Origin: Tetrapyrgos nigripes
Lineage: Eukaryota; Basidiomycota; Agaricomycetes; Agaricales; Campanellaceae
Direction: 5' to 3'
DNA length: 64,000 bases
NCBI GenBank assembly: GCA_013368315.1
Contig: JAACJM010000010.1
Span: 124,001 to 188,000, forward strand
Below the pieces are notes generated by a model. It made no database searches, had not been told where the DNA came from, and saw only the letters and a program-made list of their open reading frames with translations. A program made the translations under genes and the position numbers. Of this stretch, positions 22,095-33,915 are shown piece by piece. Positions within the stretch are counted from its first letter, which is position 1, and each line of letters begins with the position of its first letter.

Positions 22095-23523
22095 ATGAGC
22101 GCTGACAGTGCCAACGACGCCTCTGACGGTCCCAGTCCCTCCAGCGCCCCCAACGACGTCGAGAACGGTCCACCTAAGCCTGCCAGTGACACTCACAATG
22201 GCGGCCCTCCAAAAAAACTGCCTTCTCGTTCCCCTTCTCTTTTTGCTAGATTGGTTCGCAAACTGGTTCCTTGTATTCCATCTTCCTCGTCACCTCACTC
22301 CGTCGATGTCGACACCGTTCCCCAATCATCAGAAAAGGAAGAGCCTTCCCAAAACGTCTCTAAAGAGGCCGCTCCAGCTCCTCCATCCAGTGAGGAAGCC
22401 ACGAAGACAGAGTCTACCTCCGCACCTCCTCCTCTTGTCATCCCTCCTGCTGTAGATGCGGAAGTGTTCGTGCCTCCAACTCCTACAAACCAGTTGCTTC
22501 CACAGGCAGAAACAGAAGGCATGACCTCGGGTGCCGTCGTTCCACCTGGTTCCAGCGGCACCATTGACAAGCGACATTCACATCATTCTACAACACCAAC
22601 GAGCACTGGTGTTGATGGAGAAGAATCAGACGGGTCTAGTTTCACTGAAGACGAAGATATTGATGATATCAACAACGATGATATCGAGGACGAAGAAGAG
22701 AGGCTCATCATGAATGGCGGTGCGGGTATTCCCATCGGGCCCGTATGTGATCTTCTATTTCCTGCTTCCCCTGATTTTCCATTTATCGGGTTATTCTTGT
22801 AGGATGGAGTACCTAAGCCCTTGCTTCCCCCAATTGCTCCTCAGCACGTCGGACGGAAGTGTCTTGTTCTCGATCTCGATGAAACACTCGTTCATAGTAG
22901 CTTTAAGGTTGGTCCACGCAATCTCAGCTCGCTAATAACACGCTCATCACTCTCCAGTCAATACCGCAAGCAGACTATGTCGTTCCTGTTGAAATCGAAT
23001 ATCACTGGCATAACGTCTACGTTATCAAGCGACCGGGAGTTGATAATTTCCTCAAGCGCATGGGAGAGCTTTATGAAGTTGTCGTCTTCACAGCCAGTCT
23101 AAGCAAGGCAAGTAGTCGTCACTGCTATACGGATGGCCGTGATGTTCACATTTCTCGAATATAGTACGCAGATCCTGTTCTTGACCGTCTTGACACCAGT
23201 CACGTAATCACGCACCGGCTGTTCCGAGAAAGTTGCTACAATCACAATGGCAACTATGTCAAGGTTCGTTTGACACCAGCTGCTCCTGGAGACCTCTCAT
23301 ACTCAATTTCCTGTAGGATCTTTCGCAACTAGGTCGGCCGATTGGGGACACCATCATCCTTGACAATTCGCCAGCTTCGTATATCTTCCATCCCAACAAT
23401 GCAGTCCCAGTATCGTCTTGGTTCAATGACCCTCATGATACCGAGCTGACAGACCTGGTGCCGTTCCTGACAGATCTCCGTGTGGTAGACGATGTGAGAG
23501 GAGTCCTGGATGGCGCACGGTGA
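22095..23523 (+). CDS. Psr1-type HAD phosphatase, copy 1
   Basis: Five exons (22095-22742, 22803-22907, 22958-23107, 23165-23263, 23317-23523) give 402 residues. The first 215 are Ser/Pro-rich and disordered, with a basic-hydrophobic segment VRKLVPC that might be lipidated. The catalytic half is an SCP/FCP1-like HAD phosphatase: nucleophile motif [53 protein letters not shown] and [13 protein letters not shown]. Psr1/2 of yeast are plasma-membrane stress phosphatases, and a similar role is inferred. The third intron (23108-23164) begins with GC rather than GT. A paralogue lies at 36232-37832. Confidence 0.9.
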
Positions 23524-23987
23524 CACCCTCTGTCATTCTCCGAGCTCTCTCTGCTACTGTCCATGGGCTCGTGCGTGTCGATCCCATGCTCATAGGATGC
23601 AAATCCCTTGACTATCTTATTCTTCGGGCGGGTTTCTGGGTGGTACCTTTCGATACCGATTTTATACCCTGCAAGCAATTTTCTGATTTCATACTCGACG
23701 CACGTTTTAGTACCTCCTTCACCAGTCCGATATTGAATGCAATCGCCTTGTTATCCTGTTACGTATTTGCTTTCTTTCTTGCCCATACCTGTTGGAATGA
23801 GTAGACGTGATTCAATATGGTTGGCATCACACTCCTTTTACAAGCTTCTACCCTTTAGTAGGCATTAAGTATAATTGCCGTGGACTAGAGCTGTCCTTGA
23901 CAGTACTTCAGTAGATAGTTTACGAATTGGTATTGACGAAATGAAAAACTTGAATTTTTGAGAGTTGTAAAGAGCAGTAAACAAACT
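23524..23987. other. Intergenic, no gene recognised
   Basis: This 464-bp gap holds the 3' flank of the phosphatase gene and the promoter of the DUF1279 gene. A 94-codon open frame at 23520-23804 resembles no known family and overlaps the phosphatase stop. Confidence 0.4.
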
Positions 23988-24638
23988 ATGTCTCGTCTCT
24001 TCATTCGACTGCCAATTATCCGGGCACTCCTTCCTCGTGTATCTGCACCCATACTTCCAATCTCTCGCCTTTCCAGGACATCTACATCACTGACAAACAC
24101 TCCTCGAACTAATCCTCGCCTCTTCTCCCATTTTCCTGCTCGCCTTAGCCCCTCGCCATCACCCGAGTCGTCTACCAACCCGTCCAAAAATGCCACAGTC
24201 TCACAGCGGTTAAAGAACCTCATCAAAAACTATGGCTGGTATGCACTCGGAATGTATATTGTGATTGGTTTCGTGGACTTTGGTGTGGCCTTTGCCGGCA
24301 TTAATGTCATTGGTGCAGAGCAGGTCTCCCAAATGGCTGCTTCAATCAAAAACGTCGTTTACGGTCTCATCCACTCGACGCCCGCAGAACCAGGTAGAGA
24401 TGAGATGGATCATTCAAGTGCCGGTCTTGGCGGAAAGGAGGGTTTATATGCCATGATTGCGCTGGCATACACCATACACAAGACACTCTTCCTACCCGTC
24501 AGAGTTGGTCTGACAGCCGCCTTAACTCCCAAACTGGTCAACTGGTTGCGGGCTCGAGGATGGGCAGGGGGCGCTGGTACTAGACGTGCTGCAGAGGAGA
24601 TTAGAGACCGTTTCAAGAAATCGAGGAGTAGAGAATGA
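23988..24638 (+). CDS. Mitochondrial DUF1279 (FAM210/Nat2-like) membrane protein
   Basis: An intronless gene of 216 residues from the ATG at 23988. The first 60 residues are rich in Arg, Ser and Pro with almost no acid, like a mitochondrial presequence (MSRLFIRLPIIRALLPRVS). The DUF1279 core is at about residues 80-190: LIKNYGWYALGMYIVIGFVDF, a hydrophobic GINVIGAEQV segment, then ALAYTIHKTLFLPVRVGLTAALTP with Lys-His in the second membrane segment. The C-terminus is charged and helical. FAM210 proteins sit in the inner mitochondrial membrane and affect translation; that role is inferred. Confidence 0.87.
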   Translation: MSRLFIRLPIIRALLPRVSAPILPISRLSRTSTSLTNTPRTNPRLFSHFPARLSPSPSPESSTNPSKNATVSQRLKNLIKNYGWYALGMYIVIGFVDFGVAFAGINVIGAEQVSQMAASIKNVVYGLIHSTPAEPGRDEMDHSSAGLGGKEGLYAMIALAYTIHKTLFLPVRVGLTAALTPKLVNWLRARGWAGGAGTRRAAEEIRDRFKKSRSRE

Positions 24639-24916
24639 TGCGGAACACTACAATTTCATCAGCTACCGATGTACGTTCTTCATTTCTGTGGACAAGTTTG
24701 CGAACTGAACACTTCACGCATAGAGCAAGCATCCTAATTAACATTATCTTTTGATAAATCCCCACTCAGAAACATGGGTCCTACTAGTACTATTTTCCAG
24801 TGCTTGTCGTATGATGCCATATAGACTCGTGACGCGGCAGTCGCGTTACGCATACGTTTATGCTCTTGCCGACCGTTTTCGTTCACTGCCTCTACGGCGA
24901 AAGTGACGTGGTTTTG

Positions 24917-26293
24917 TCATTTCAGTACACTAGGGAACAATTCAAAACTAGCAAATGCGAGATCGTAACCTTCGAATTCGTAATTGATTTTGTTTGTTCG
25001 CCTGTACACCTTCTTGCCCTCTTCCGAAGCAGCCTCACCCTTCACAGTCCGTGCGGACAAAGCATTCATAAATGCTCTCTGCGCCGCATCCACTCTGCTA
25101 TCCCCTGCCGAATCCTCTTCATCTTCACTCGAGATAAACAATGTGACGGAAATCCTTCCAGGTTGAAAGATGGAAACCACCCGCTGCAGCAGGGTTTTGA
25201 GATCTGGCACGGGTGTAGATTCTGAAGCAGGACTTGCAGGTAAAAATCTGGAAACCATGCGCTGCAGCAGGTTTTTGAGATCTGGCATGGATGTGGATTC
25301 TGAAGCAGGCCTCTCGGCAGGGAGAGGAACATTGCATTCAAAACTGGCGTAAGAACATTCTTCCTCTGGGGTGACATGGATGGTGTAGTATCCCTCACGA
25401 GCTGGCGATACTCCGTTGACATTGTTGGAAGAAGGGAGATACGCTGGATCATCCCCCCATTTGATGAGTGCGTTGGAGGAATAGCCGCAGGGAGTGAATG
25501 AATAGGCGTCGAGAGTGGTGAGATGAGAAGGGAAAATGTCCGTGATGCCGAGAGAAGCCGACAGTGCCTGTGCATGCTCAGAAGATGAGCTAGACGAAGA
25601 TTCTTGGGGAGAAAAGGAGAAGGGCCGGCAGGCAGCAGGTGAGAGTTCGGTCATGAGGATTTCGATGGTGTAGTCGGGATATGGATCTTTTAATGTGGGC
25701 TGCTTGACCAGATCACTGGTAGGGTTGGTGAGATAGAGAAGCCAATGGTCTCCATTGACCTTGCCCACATTATAAGCAGCACCGTTTGGAAAGATGTTGT
25801 CCAGAAACTGGACTTCTTGAGACCAGTCGCGGTGTGGACCTAACTGACGTTCGGGGAACATGAAGGATTTGCGAGAGTAAAAGCACCTATACACAGAAGG
25901 CATGTTGGCATGAGTGGCGGCTATCTCGAGGATGCGAGGAACTCCTAGTAGGTTTAGAGTGGTGCCGCAAGTCTTGAGAATTAGTCGGTGGGGTGAGACG
26001 AAGAAAGAGGATTCGCTAAAAAGGTACTTTCAACACGGTTGAAGTGGGAAGACAGACGAGGAGACATACCTGAGAAGATATGCATCTATGTGTGCGCCAT
26101 GGACGGTGCTGAGGATTTTACATTTGACGATGTTGAGCATGTCCTCCCAGACAGCGACGGGAATTTTGCGAAGACCGGTTTTGCCGTGCTCTGGTTGGTC
26201 TGCATCTGGAACTGCAGCGGCACAAGGCGCAAACCAAATCTCGAGGAGTTTTTCTGGGCCCTCGAAGGGTCCTGAAGCCGTTTCCTCAGCCAT
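24917..26293 (-). CDS. SPE2: S-adenosylmethionine decarboxylase proenzyme
   Basis: Two exons (26070-26293 and 24917-26015; intron 54 nt) encode 440 residues. The enzyme makes decarboxylated AdoMet for spermidine and spermine synthesis. It cleaves itself at Glu-Ser to create a pyruvoyl group: the LLSESSFFVSPHR motif spans the splice junction. The C-terminal chain shows LKTCGTT, MFPERQ, GAAYNVGKVNGDHWLLY, TLDAYSFTPCGYSSN and YYTIHVTPEEECSYASFE. A 26-residue segment is duplicated in tandem (around PDLKNLLQR and PDLKTLLQR), placed after the Tyr-Ser-Asn block. The start is the ATG at 26293, since an upstream in-frame GTG at 26320 is not used. Confidence 0.94.
25152..25312 (-). repeat. Tandem ~75-80-bp repeat in the SPE2 coding region
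   Basis: Two neighbouring copies encode PASESTSMPDLKNLLQRMVS and ASESTPVPDLKTLLQRVVS. The DNA copies (about 25235-25312 and 25158-25235) share a 21-bp core around ttgagatctggca and differ at several sites. Confidence 0.8.
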
Positions 26294-26625
26294 TCGTTGT
26301 CTTTCAGCAATCACATTCACGACCTCTTAAATTTTTTTACGCGACGTCAGGTCACGTGGTTAACGACCGACTTCCGAACGGAGATTCCTCGACGAAACCT
26401 GTGATGATCCTCGGGATGGTATGTATATATGATACAAGCTACCGCCCTGATGCCGTTTCCTCAACCATTCTTTATCTTTCAGGGATACACAATCACGGCG
26501 GAGATGAATGCATTTTTGAACTGGAGTAAATCTCAACAATGGCCGGTCCCCGGACTACTCCATATGGGACCAAATATGCTTAAATTTTTGCTGAGCGATA
26601 TCAGGTCATGTGGTTATCAACCAAC
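26276..26625 (+). repeat. Diverged duplication of the SPE2 start-codon region
   Basis: The segment 26276-26375, which contains the SPE2 start codon and 5' flank, is repeated at about 26450-26625. Shared blocks are gccgtttcctca..ccattc, tctttcag, acaatcac/acattcac, ttaaattttt and a final tcaggtca.gtggtta. The second copy carries about 75 bp of extra sequence in the middle. Confidence 0.75.
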
Positions 26626-26736
26626 CATATTCCATCGCCTGCACGGACAGTTCCCCAACGCACGACGGCATCTGATCCTACTCCTGCAAAATAGATGACC
26701 AGTCAGTGAGCCAGTCAATGGCCGATTGGCTACGGG

Positions 26737-27587
26737 GTGCGTTATCATGGCTGTTTTTTCTTGATCAGGTCCAAGTTTCCAGTCATCTTTGACACAGCGG
26801 CAAAGAAAACTTGGGAAGCGATGGCCGCACATGATGTCATAGCTGGTATGCTAGCAGCAGTCACACTCTTGCCTTGGGTCTGTGACCTGAGTTTTCCTGT
26901 GCTATCCTTCCGGTATTTCATCCATCCATTGTTCCGAGGTGGTGTCGAGATCAGAACAACGGCGCTGACCTAGACCTTGTATATCTATTGGCATTGGCAC
27001 CGCTATCCTGCGTATTGGACGAGCTGTTCTTGAGAGGTCTCATCTCAGACACGGCAAACAAGGACATTATATCTCTCTACAACCGGATTATACGGAATCG
27101 GAAAGAGAAGGGACGATGGGACAAACTCACACCTGAAGAACAAACAGAAGAGATCCTGTCGGTGTTCGTCGACGGTATCGACTTCCCCGACCCCAGACAA
27201 GGTGCATGGATCAAAATACGGGGCTCAGCGGAACTGGTAACTAGGGCTGAGTTGGGGGCAACAACAGTGAAAGAAGTGAAGGCAGGGAGGTCTGTTCAAG
27301 AGGCTATGGAACAGTGGCCGGAATGGGAGAACAATGGCGAAGGAGGTAGTCTTACGTTGTCAGCATCACTGCGAATCGTAACGCCCCACATTAACCTATG
27401 CTACGACGGTCAATGAGAAACTCTTTGCCAGCACGCAGGAACGCATCTCCGTTATTCTCAAGGACCTGGGCCCTGACAGCGTCAACATTGCCCAACCCGG
27501 GAAAGATCTGAAGGCAGAGTTGAAGGAGGCTATCAGAAGTTTTTGTGAGTGTTGAAGTGGGTAGCCAGACAGTGACAGGCAAGGCTC
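26737..27587 (+). CDS. Uncharacterised gene or gene remnant
   Basis: Three open stretches look coding: 26737-26880 (FPVIFDTAAKKTWEAMAAHD), 26960-27340 (LDELFLRGLISD, KDIISLYNRIIRNRKEKGRW, TPEEQTEEILSVFVDGIDFPD) and 27400-27587 (EKLFASTQERISVILKDLGP, AELKEAIRSFCEC). They lie in order on one strand but in different frames. I could not find introns that join them cleanly. No family was recognised. It may be a lineage-specific gene with unusual exons or a decayed one. It lies between the duplicated SPE2 flank and a 17-bp direct repeat. Confidence 0.35.
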
Positions 27588-27759
27588 GTCACCATCTTGT
27601 ACAATACTTGATCCATGGAATGGGTGTATATACATAATTTATTGCAATTAGTTAACAAAAGACGTGCAGACGACTGATACAAGCTACCGCCAACAAGACG
27701 CTTCTCCCACTCGACTTAGATCGTTAAATTTCGTTACCTATTCAGACTAGTTTGTCCTT

Positions 27760-30644
27760 CTATCTACTCCCATTTGAGACAGGCTCCTCGTCATCCCAGG
27801 GGCTGAAATTGGATTTGCCAAGTCGTGGCAATGACTGGAACCACGCAGGAAGGACCTTGCCGACATCTCGCGACGATGTATGGCCTACAGCACCAACAGC
27901 ACCGGAATGGGTGTGATTTGGAGAAGGAGGGATGCTGCCGACGTCACTGAGGCTGGGAAGGCGCTCCAGGCTCGCGTTTGTTGATCCTCCTAGAACTCGC
28001 TGCAAAACCTCACGCTCTGCAGGCGAAGGTGCAAAGGCTCGCAGAAGGGTCGAGCTATCCGAGGTGTTGGATGACATGAGTGAGCCAAGACCGTTGGGAT
28101 TCAATGCATCGTAGACAGGAGCAGTGATCGACACCGTGGTATTCGAAGCAGCTGTTTTCTGCACCTGAGGTTTACGGAACATGTCGAAGACTTGAGCGTC
28201 AGGGTTTAAACCCTTCTTCGACTTGTCCTTTGATGGCATCGTGAACCAGCGTCTGGGGGCAGTCTTTTCGGTGACCACAGGATCAACTTCGTCAATGTGA
28301 TGAGCAGGGGAAGGATCGGAAATGCTTTGCTGGAGCTTAGGACCGTGATTATGAGTGTAACGTTCTCTACCGCGCTGGGAAAGCACGCGCACCTCGAAAG
28401 GATCACGATCAGTGTCGAGCTCAGCAGGGGATGACGTCTGGACGAAATCAGCAGCGATGTGATTATCTGCCCGTTCAGCTTCCGAAGAAAAACCATGTGT
28501 ACTCTTCTCCCTCCAATCCCTGTCCAACAGTACGTCACTTTCCGACCGGAAAGATCGTGAGAGGTTGTCCAGGTTATCCATAGATGATATGAGACCAGTT
28601 GGGATAAGAGAAGATCCAGTCGAGGGCGAAATCACGACAGCTGGTGTCTGAGGCAAACCGTCGATATCAGCGAAAGGCGCAAAATTAGTAATGACCGGGG
28701 GTGGCTGAGAGGAAAACTGATCCAAAAAGCCATTAGCAAGCAGGTTGGGACGGGAATTCGTTAGCACTGATTGTCCACTGAAGTTGGACAGACTGCCTAG
28801 CATCAAGTTGGTGGGTCGAGCAGAAGATTGCCTATCTCTGGGATCGGAGGAGCGTCTGTCACATATGGAAAGCACCTCGCTGCCATCCTGGTCAGACGCG
28901 GTCATAGAAGAAAGGGCTGCAGATTGGGGTGTGATAAAGTGATTCTGAGTCGGCGTCCAGGGGTCTGATTTGCTGCTTGTATGAGCTGCAAGGGATTTGC
29001 CCCGCTTTTGCGACTCAATGCGCTCCTGGATAATACCCAGCTTCTCCTTCCTATCAGATAATTTTTCCTCTAGTTCCCGAGCACGAGTACTCAGGTAGGC
29101 AATCACATCTTCTGCAGCCTTCATTTCACGCCTCTTGTCCTCTAACGCCTGATTAACCTCCTGCTCGGCCTCAGACATGCTCTCCTTGCTTCGCGTCAAA
29201 GAGGACTCGTCGTCCAGGATGCACTGACGAAGAAGGGAGATTTCCTTGTCGAGATATTCCATGCGTTGTGTAGCAGTGTCACGAACAGTTTCGGCGGTCC
29301 TAAGCTTCTTGTCGGCATCCCTTTTCGCGCTTTCAGCGAGCCGTTTGGATTCATCCAAAGCCTTTGTGCGAGACTTGAGATCATTTCTGGCAGAATCCTC
29401 CTGGCGTTTTTTGTCTCTGAAAGACGAGAGCTCCTGCTGCAGCACACCATGGGATTGTGATGCAGACGACTGATAATCCGTCAATTGAGCTCGAAGGTCT
29501 AGGACAGCTGCGTTCGAAGACGAAATTTTCTGAAGTAACTCGACCACGCGGGGAGATTGATCAAAAGACGCGGTATGAGTGGGAGCAGGGTTATGCTGAT
29601 CCGACTGAATTGGCTGCGATTGCGTACGAGTCAGGGTCTGCGGGGCAACGCGATCAGAAGGAGCAGTGGTATTCCGAGGGGTGTGCAGCGGCAGAGAGAC
29701 GGATTTTGGCAAAGGAGGTGGTGTAGTACTGCGGCTACTCTGCGTGATTGTACGCTGGGACGATTTCTCGCGATTCCGTAATCTTGGGGGAGAACCTCGA
29801 GAAAGCCCGTTGGGTGGGAGGTTTCGAGTGGAGAAGGGGAGTCCGGGAAGTGCTTGATGACATATGAGTCAAGAGGAGTCAAGTCTCAATGAGTTGAGAC
29901 TCACCATGTAGATCGTTTAGCCTGTCCAGAGTTTTCATGCCCAATATCCCTGAACTCCAGTTTCCTTCGTCATCAGAGCGAGCAATTACGTCCTGATACC
30001 ACGCTTCCAAAACACCGCCCCTCCACCATTTCCCGAAAGCACCAATGAACCAAGAATCAGATATCATCAAACTATCCCGATCAAGCAAAGGACGCTCTCC
30101 CTTAGCGACAGGGACGATGGCAGCAATGGTGAAGATTCCAAAACTGTGAAAGACATGTTTGGGTGTCCGAAGAGAAACTGAAGCACGATTGGCAAAATGA
30201 AATGGAGAGCGATTGTCAAAAGGGAGAGTGTGGGGTGTGCCAGAGGCACCATGTCTAAAAGATGAAGATTTGCCATCTTGATTCTCCTGGACATCACTGT
30301 CGTCATCGGCGTTATCGTCGAGACGACTAAGATGTTGCCGGAAAGACAGCTCGGTGAGATAGGCCCGAAAAGAGTTTTCAGACGGATTTGTGAGGTAAGC
30401 TGGCAAGAAGTGAAATTAGCAATGCAGGTATTACATGAAGAGTAACGAGGCAAAGAAGCAGGAAGAGAAGAGGAGGGGAGAAAAAAGGAACATCGATGAA
30501 CCTACCAAGTACAAGAAAAACAATACAGAAGACGACGAGACAAAACAGCGACTGAGCATCGCCTTTGCCCAGGAACATGCCGACCAGCTCCGCAAAGGGT
30601 CTGCGGAGAGAGACGAGTCCCAAGCCACCGAAGGAGATGCTCAT
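27760..30644 (-). CDS. Membrane-anchored coiled-coil protein, basidiomycete type
   Basis: Three exons: about 30506-30644, about 29905-30405, and 27760-29860, for roughly 900 residues. The N-terminus has one strong membrane segment (SLFCLVVFCIVFLVL). A globular domain follows with TNPSENSFRAYLTEL, FANRASVSLRTPKHVFHSFGIF and DSWFIGAFGKWWRGGVLEAWYQD. The third exon starts LPGLPFSTRNLPPN and carries a coiled coil of about 180 residues (QELSSFRDKKRQ to IQERIESQKRG), then a disordered Ser/Pro tail. I believe the WFIGAFGKWW region recurs in uncharacterised basidiomycete proteins, but I know no function. Phase-correct GTGAGT and GTAGGT donors join the parts into one gene. Confidence 0.72.
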
Positions 30645-31115
30645 TAGTAGGAGTAGGGAGTCCCTCCGATTTGAGTTATGGAGAGAATGGGATTGGCCTG
30701 GGGTGGCAACAGGGCTAATAGAGAGAGATTGTGCAGACAGTGTTTCAGCTGGGCCGCTATAAAGCGACCTCAAGCCAAATAGATGACGGTAGCAGAGCAA
30801 GATGGACGGATTTTTATCTTGGAATACGATTGTGTGTACAACCGCCGTCACAGTCACACCATGTCACATCTGGAACATGTAGTATAAGGTAGTATATTAC
30901 TATATCTCCTTCCAGTTCAACCCATGCTCTACCACCACTCCTTTATACAGCTGTTGTACACTACTACCACCAAGGTTGCACCTCTGCCTTTGCTATCTCG
31001 CCATCACTCATCGCCAGTCATGGGAGTATCGATGATATTCTAGTAGAAACAAATGAATATACCCGGGCCCAAACTAACAAGCACCGCTCGTGTGAGACAC
31101 ATGCCAATATCTTAT

Positions 31116-33915
31116 TCAACGCATTCCGCTCTGTTGAAAGCTTTCGAACCGCCCTCGTCTGGTTGCTAAACCGATTTCTGCTAACCTCTTCCAACTCATC
31201 CACAAGCCTTCAGAGTCAATTTGCACATCGTCCAAACCAACTTCAAATCCCCCAAGTCGTCCCGGCGGTGGAAGCAGATCCTTGCGTAATGCAGCCTCGT
31301 TGCAAGAATTCGAAGAGATCCGTGAATTTGTCCCATGTCCTCGTGAACATTTATCGCTGCCGCTTGCGGTATTCTCTTCCGAATTTTCCCTTCTTTGGTC
31401 ATCGGACTGTCTTTTAGTTAACCCCGCTGAATCTGAACTAGTAGTAGGGTAGGTTAAACCCTTTCCGCGTGGCGCTGTATAATTTGTTGCACCACCATCT
31501 AACTCCTTTGGTCGTTGGAAACTGGGTCTTGACCATGCATTGGGGTCATGCTGGACTTCCTCTATCGTTGCTGAAGTATTTGGTGAGGGGGAGTGCCTGG
31601 GCAAGGGACTGTTCGATCCAAAGAGAGAATCATCTTCATCATCATCGTCGCCGGTTGGTGATCCTGATAAAACCTTCTCAGGATCAACGACAGAAGGATC
31701 AACGACCGGTTGCCTCATTACTGAACCGGGATGCACATCCAATGATGTAGCTACGCTGATGTTATCCTGTCCTCTTGATTGATTCTTCTCCAGAGACAAC
31801 CGTTCGGTACCGTTGATGTCTATTATTATCACCGAGGCTGCGCCAAGAGGCTCTGAGTCAGCTACTCGTTCGGGCTTGGAATCAGAAATAGGAGAATGAA
31901 AGTTAAACATAGGTTTCTGAGACTGGGAGTGGAATTGGGAGTGAGACTGAGATTGAGACTGAGATTGCGACTGGGTACCAGAAGTATCCGAGTTTGGAGC
32001 CAAGATTTTTGGGCTCTGAGAATTGCCGCCGGGCATAGGCAGCGGCTGGGGTGGAGGTACCTTTCGCGTCATTGAGGCTTGGGCTGCGGACGTGACCCTC
32101 GCCTTGCGGGAAGGCGAGGGCGACATAGCCTTATCGATGCTTGTATTCGACGGGTTCACCGCCTGTGAACATAGCTCCACGTCGGACTGTGCAGGTCCTG
32201 GGTGCGCCCGTGTAGACTGAGCCGGTGGCGGTGGACTATCACAGTATGTGGTGTCCAATCCCTGAGACTGATCAGACGGTTTAGGCTTGTCGAATGTTAT
32301 AGTCTGATGCGTCCTTGGTAATTGTTGAAGTTGGCTGAAAAGGGGTGATGAAATTGGATGAGATGGGCCAGTTGACGGGGAGGGGACGGGGCGATGTGAT
32401 AACTCGGTTCCTTTGGGTGCTTCCGAGCCTGAGGGACTAGGAGCTCTGGGTACAGTTGACCGCCGTTGCTCTGGAGTGGGTGACGAAAAACTAGGATGCC
32501 CTTCGTCTTCGGCAACTGAACAGTCAACGTCGACAGGAGGAGGCCATTCAAGCTCATCTCTTTCACTCGCGGACCAGTTCGAGACGAGAACAGAGTCCGA
32601 AGAGGAAGACTGTGATCGGGATCTATGAGGAGGAGAGGGGGCAGCCTCTGGTTGAGAACTGAGTAAGGGATGTGACACTACCAATAGTCTTTATGAGAAC
32701 GTATAGTAACTTGGGTACAAGGATGACTTACGTTTCCTGCGCTTTCTTGGCAAGTTTGGCTGTAATTGATCATTGTCCGTTTCCCCATGCTCTGAAAGTT
32801 GAGATAGTATCCCAATAAAGCACTAGACAAACGTCTGACATACCTGGAAGCTGTTCCACAAGCTCTCCGATATCCTTTCGCCTCTTCGGGCGCCAAGATG
32901 ATTTGCCTGCAACAGCCTATACGAACGTGAGCGGAGAGGCTTTACAGACGAGCAAAATATACCTCACAATCCATTGACGTTCCCTTTCCCTTTCAAACGA
33001 ATCAGTCTTACCAAGACCAGATCCTGACGGCGCTGCCCTTCTACGGGAAGATGGACCTGCAGTGATCTGCATATGAATTAACACCGAAAATCAAGAAGCA
33101 TGACAGAAGAAACGCACAATGTCCGGTATTTGAGGAACTGAAACTTTACTTTGAAGGACGCGTGCTGCTGAGGTTTTTGAGCTTTGTTTCTGTGGTTGTG
33201 CCGTTTCGGGATTGGATTTCAATGTTAGTTCTCTCTTCCTTTCCTTCAGGATGTTGCTGATGTCTGTTATCAACATGTGAGGATAATACGTGGATTAGAC
33301 TCACCCGCCACCTCCACCGTGCCGAAGACCGTCAATCCATTCCTTCAGATCTGGATCGTTCTCTATCTCAGTTGAAAGTGAGAACCTAGGCTCCCCTATG
33401 GAACCCAGAAGACTAAAACCAGTGCATTCGAATACGAGAGTAGATTGCCGGGAGACTCCTCCACCTAGTAACGGAACACGAGAAAACAGAACTCGAAATG
33501 TCGACAGTGTTATCAAGGCCGTCTTAACTTCCGTGAACCTTCGTTTGTGTAGCCTGAAACACTGGTTCGGGGGGGACATTGGCATTCATTGTGAAGTAGA
33601 GGTACGTACTTTCTGTATTCTGCGACTGCTTCCTGGCTGAACCGAACAGGAAGATGGTGGTTTTTATCAGAAACGATACCCCAAAGTAGATCATCTTTGT
33701 TTAAATCCGTGGAGCCAAAGGTGAGGAACTGTAAACAGAACAGAACACACAAGCCGTCAAGAAAACAGAACACAAAAAGATTGTGTAGCGATACAGACGT
33801 CTATAAGCTGGACCTTTTTCTTGCATGAGAATGGAACGGAAGATAGATTAGCACCATGAGTTTCGGCGACGTTGAGTAGATAGCTTTGGATCCAAGACGA
33901 GAGGCATCCAGACAT
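31116..33915 (-). CDS. Candidate shelterin TPP1/Tpz1-like OB-fold protein
   Basis: A many-exon gene of roughly 750 residues. The N-terminal 170 residues read as a TPP1/Est3-type OB fold: CLSSWIQSYLLNVAE, KKKVQLIDFLTFGSTD, LWGIVSDKNHHLPVRFSQEAVAEYR, then ITLSTFRVLFSRVPLLGGG, LVFECTGFSLLGSIGEPRFS and DPDLKEWIDGLR. In Tpz1/TPP1 this fold recruits telomerase. The rest is low complexity, rich in Ser, Pro and Gln, including a (QS)n run near 31920-31980 and acidic patches, ending QQSGMR. The family call rests on overall pattern, not on an invariant motif. The start is the ATG at 33915, with an intron right after VQLID. Confidence 0.6.

Noticed and set aside
29246..29473. Plus-strand frame inside the coiled-coil gene
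   Set aside because: Antisense of a long helix; such shadows are common opposite Lys/Glu-rich coding.
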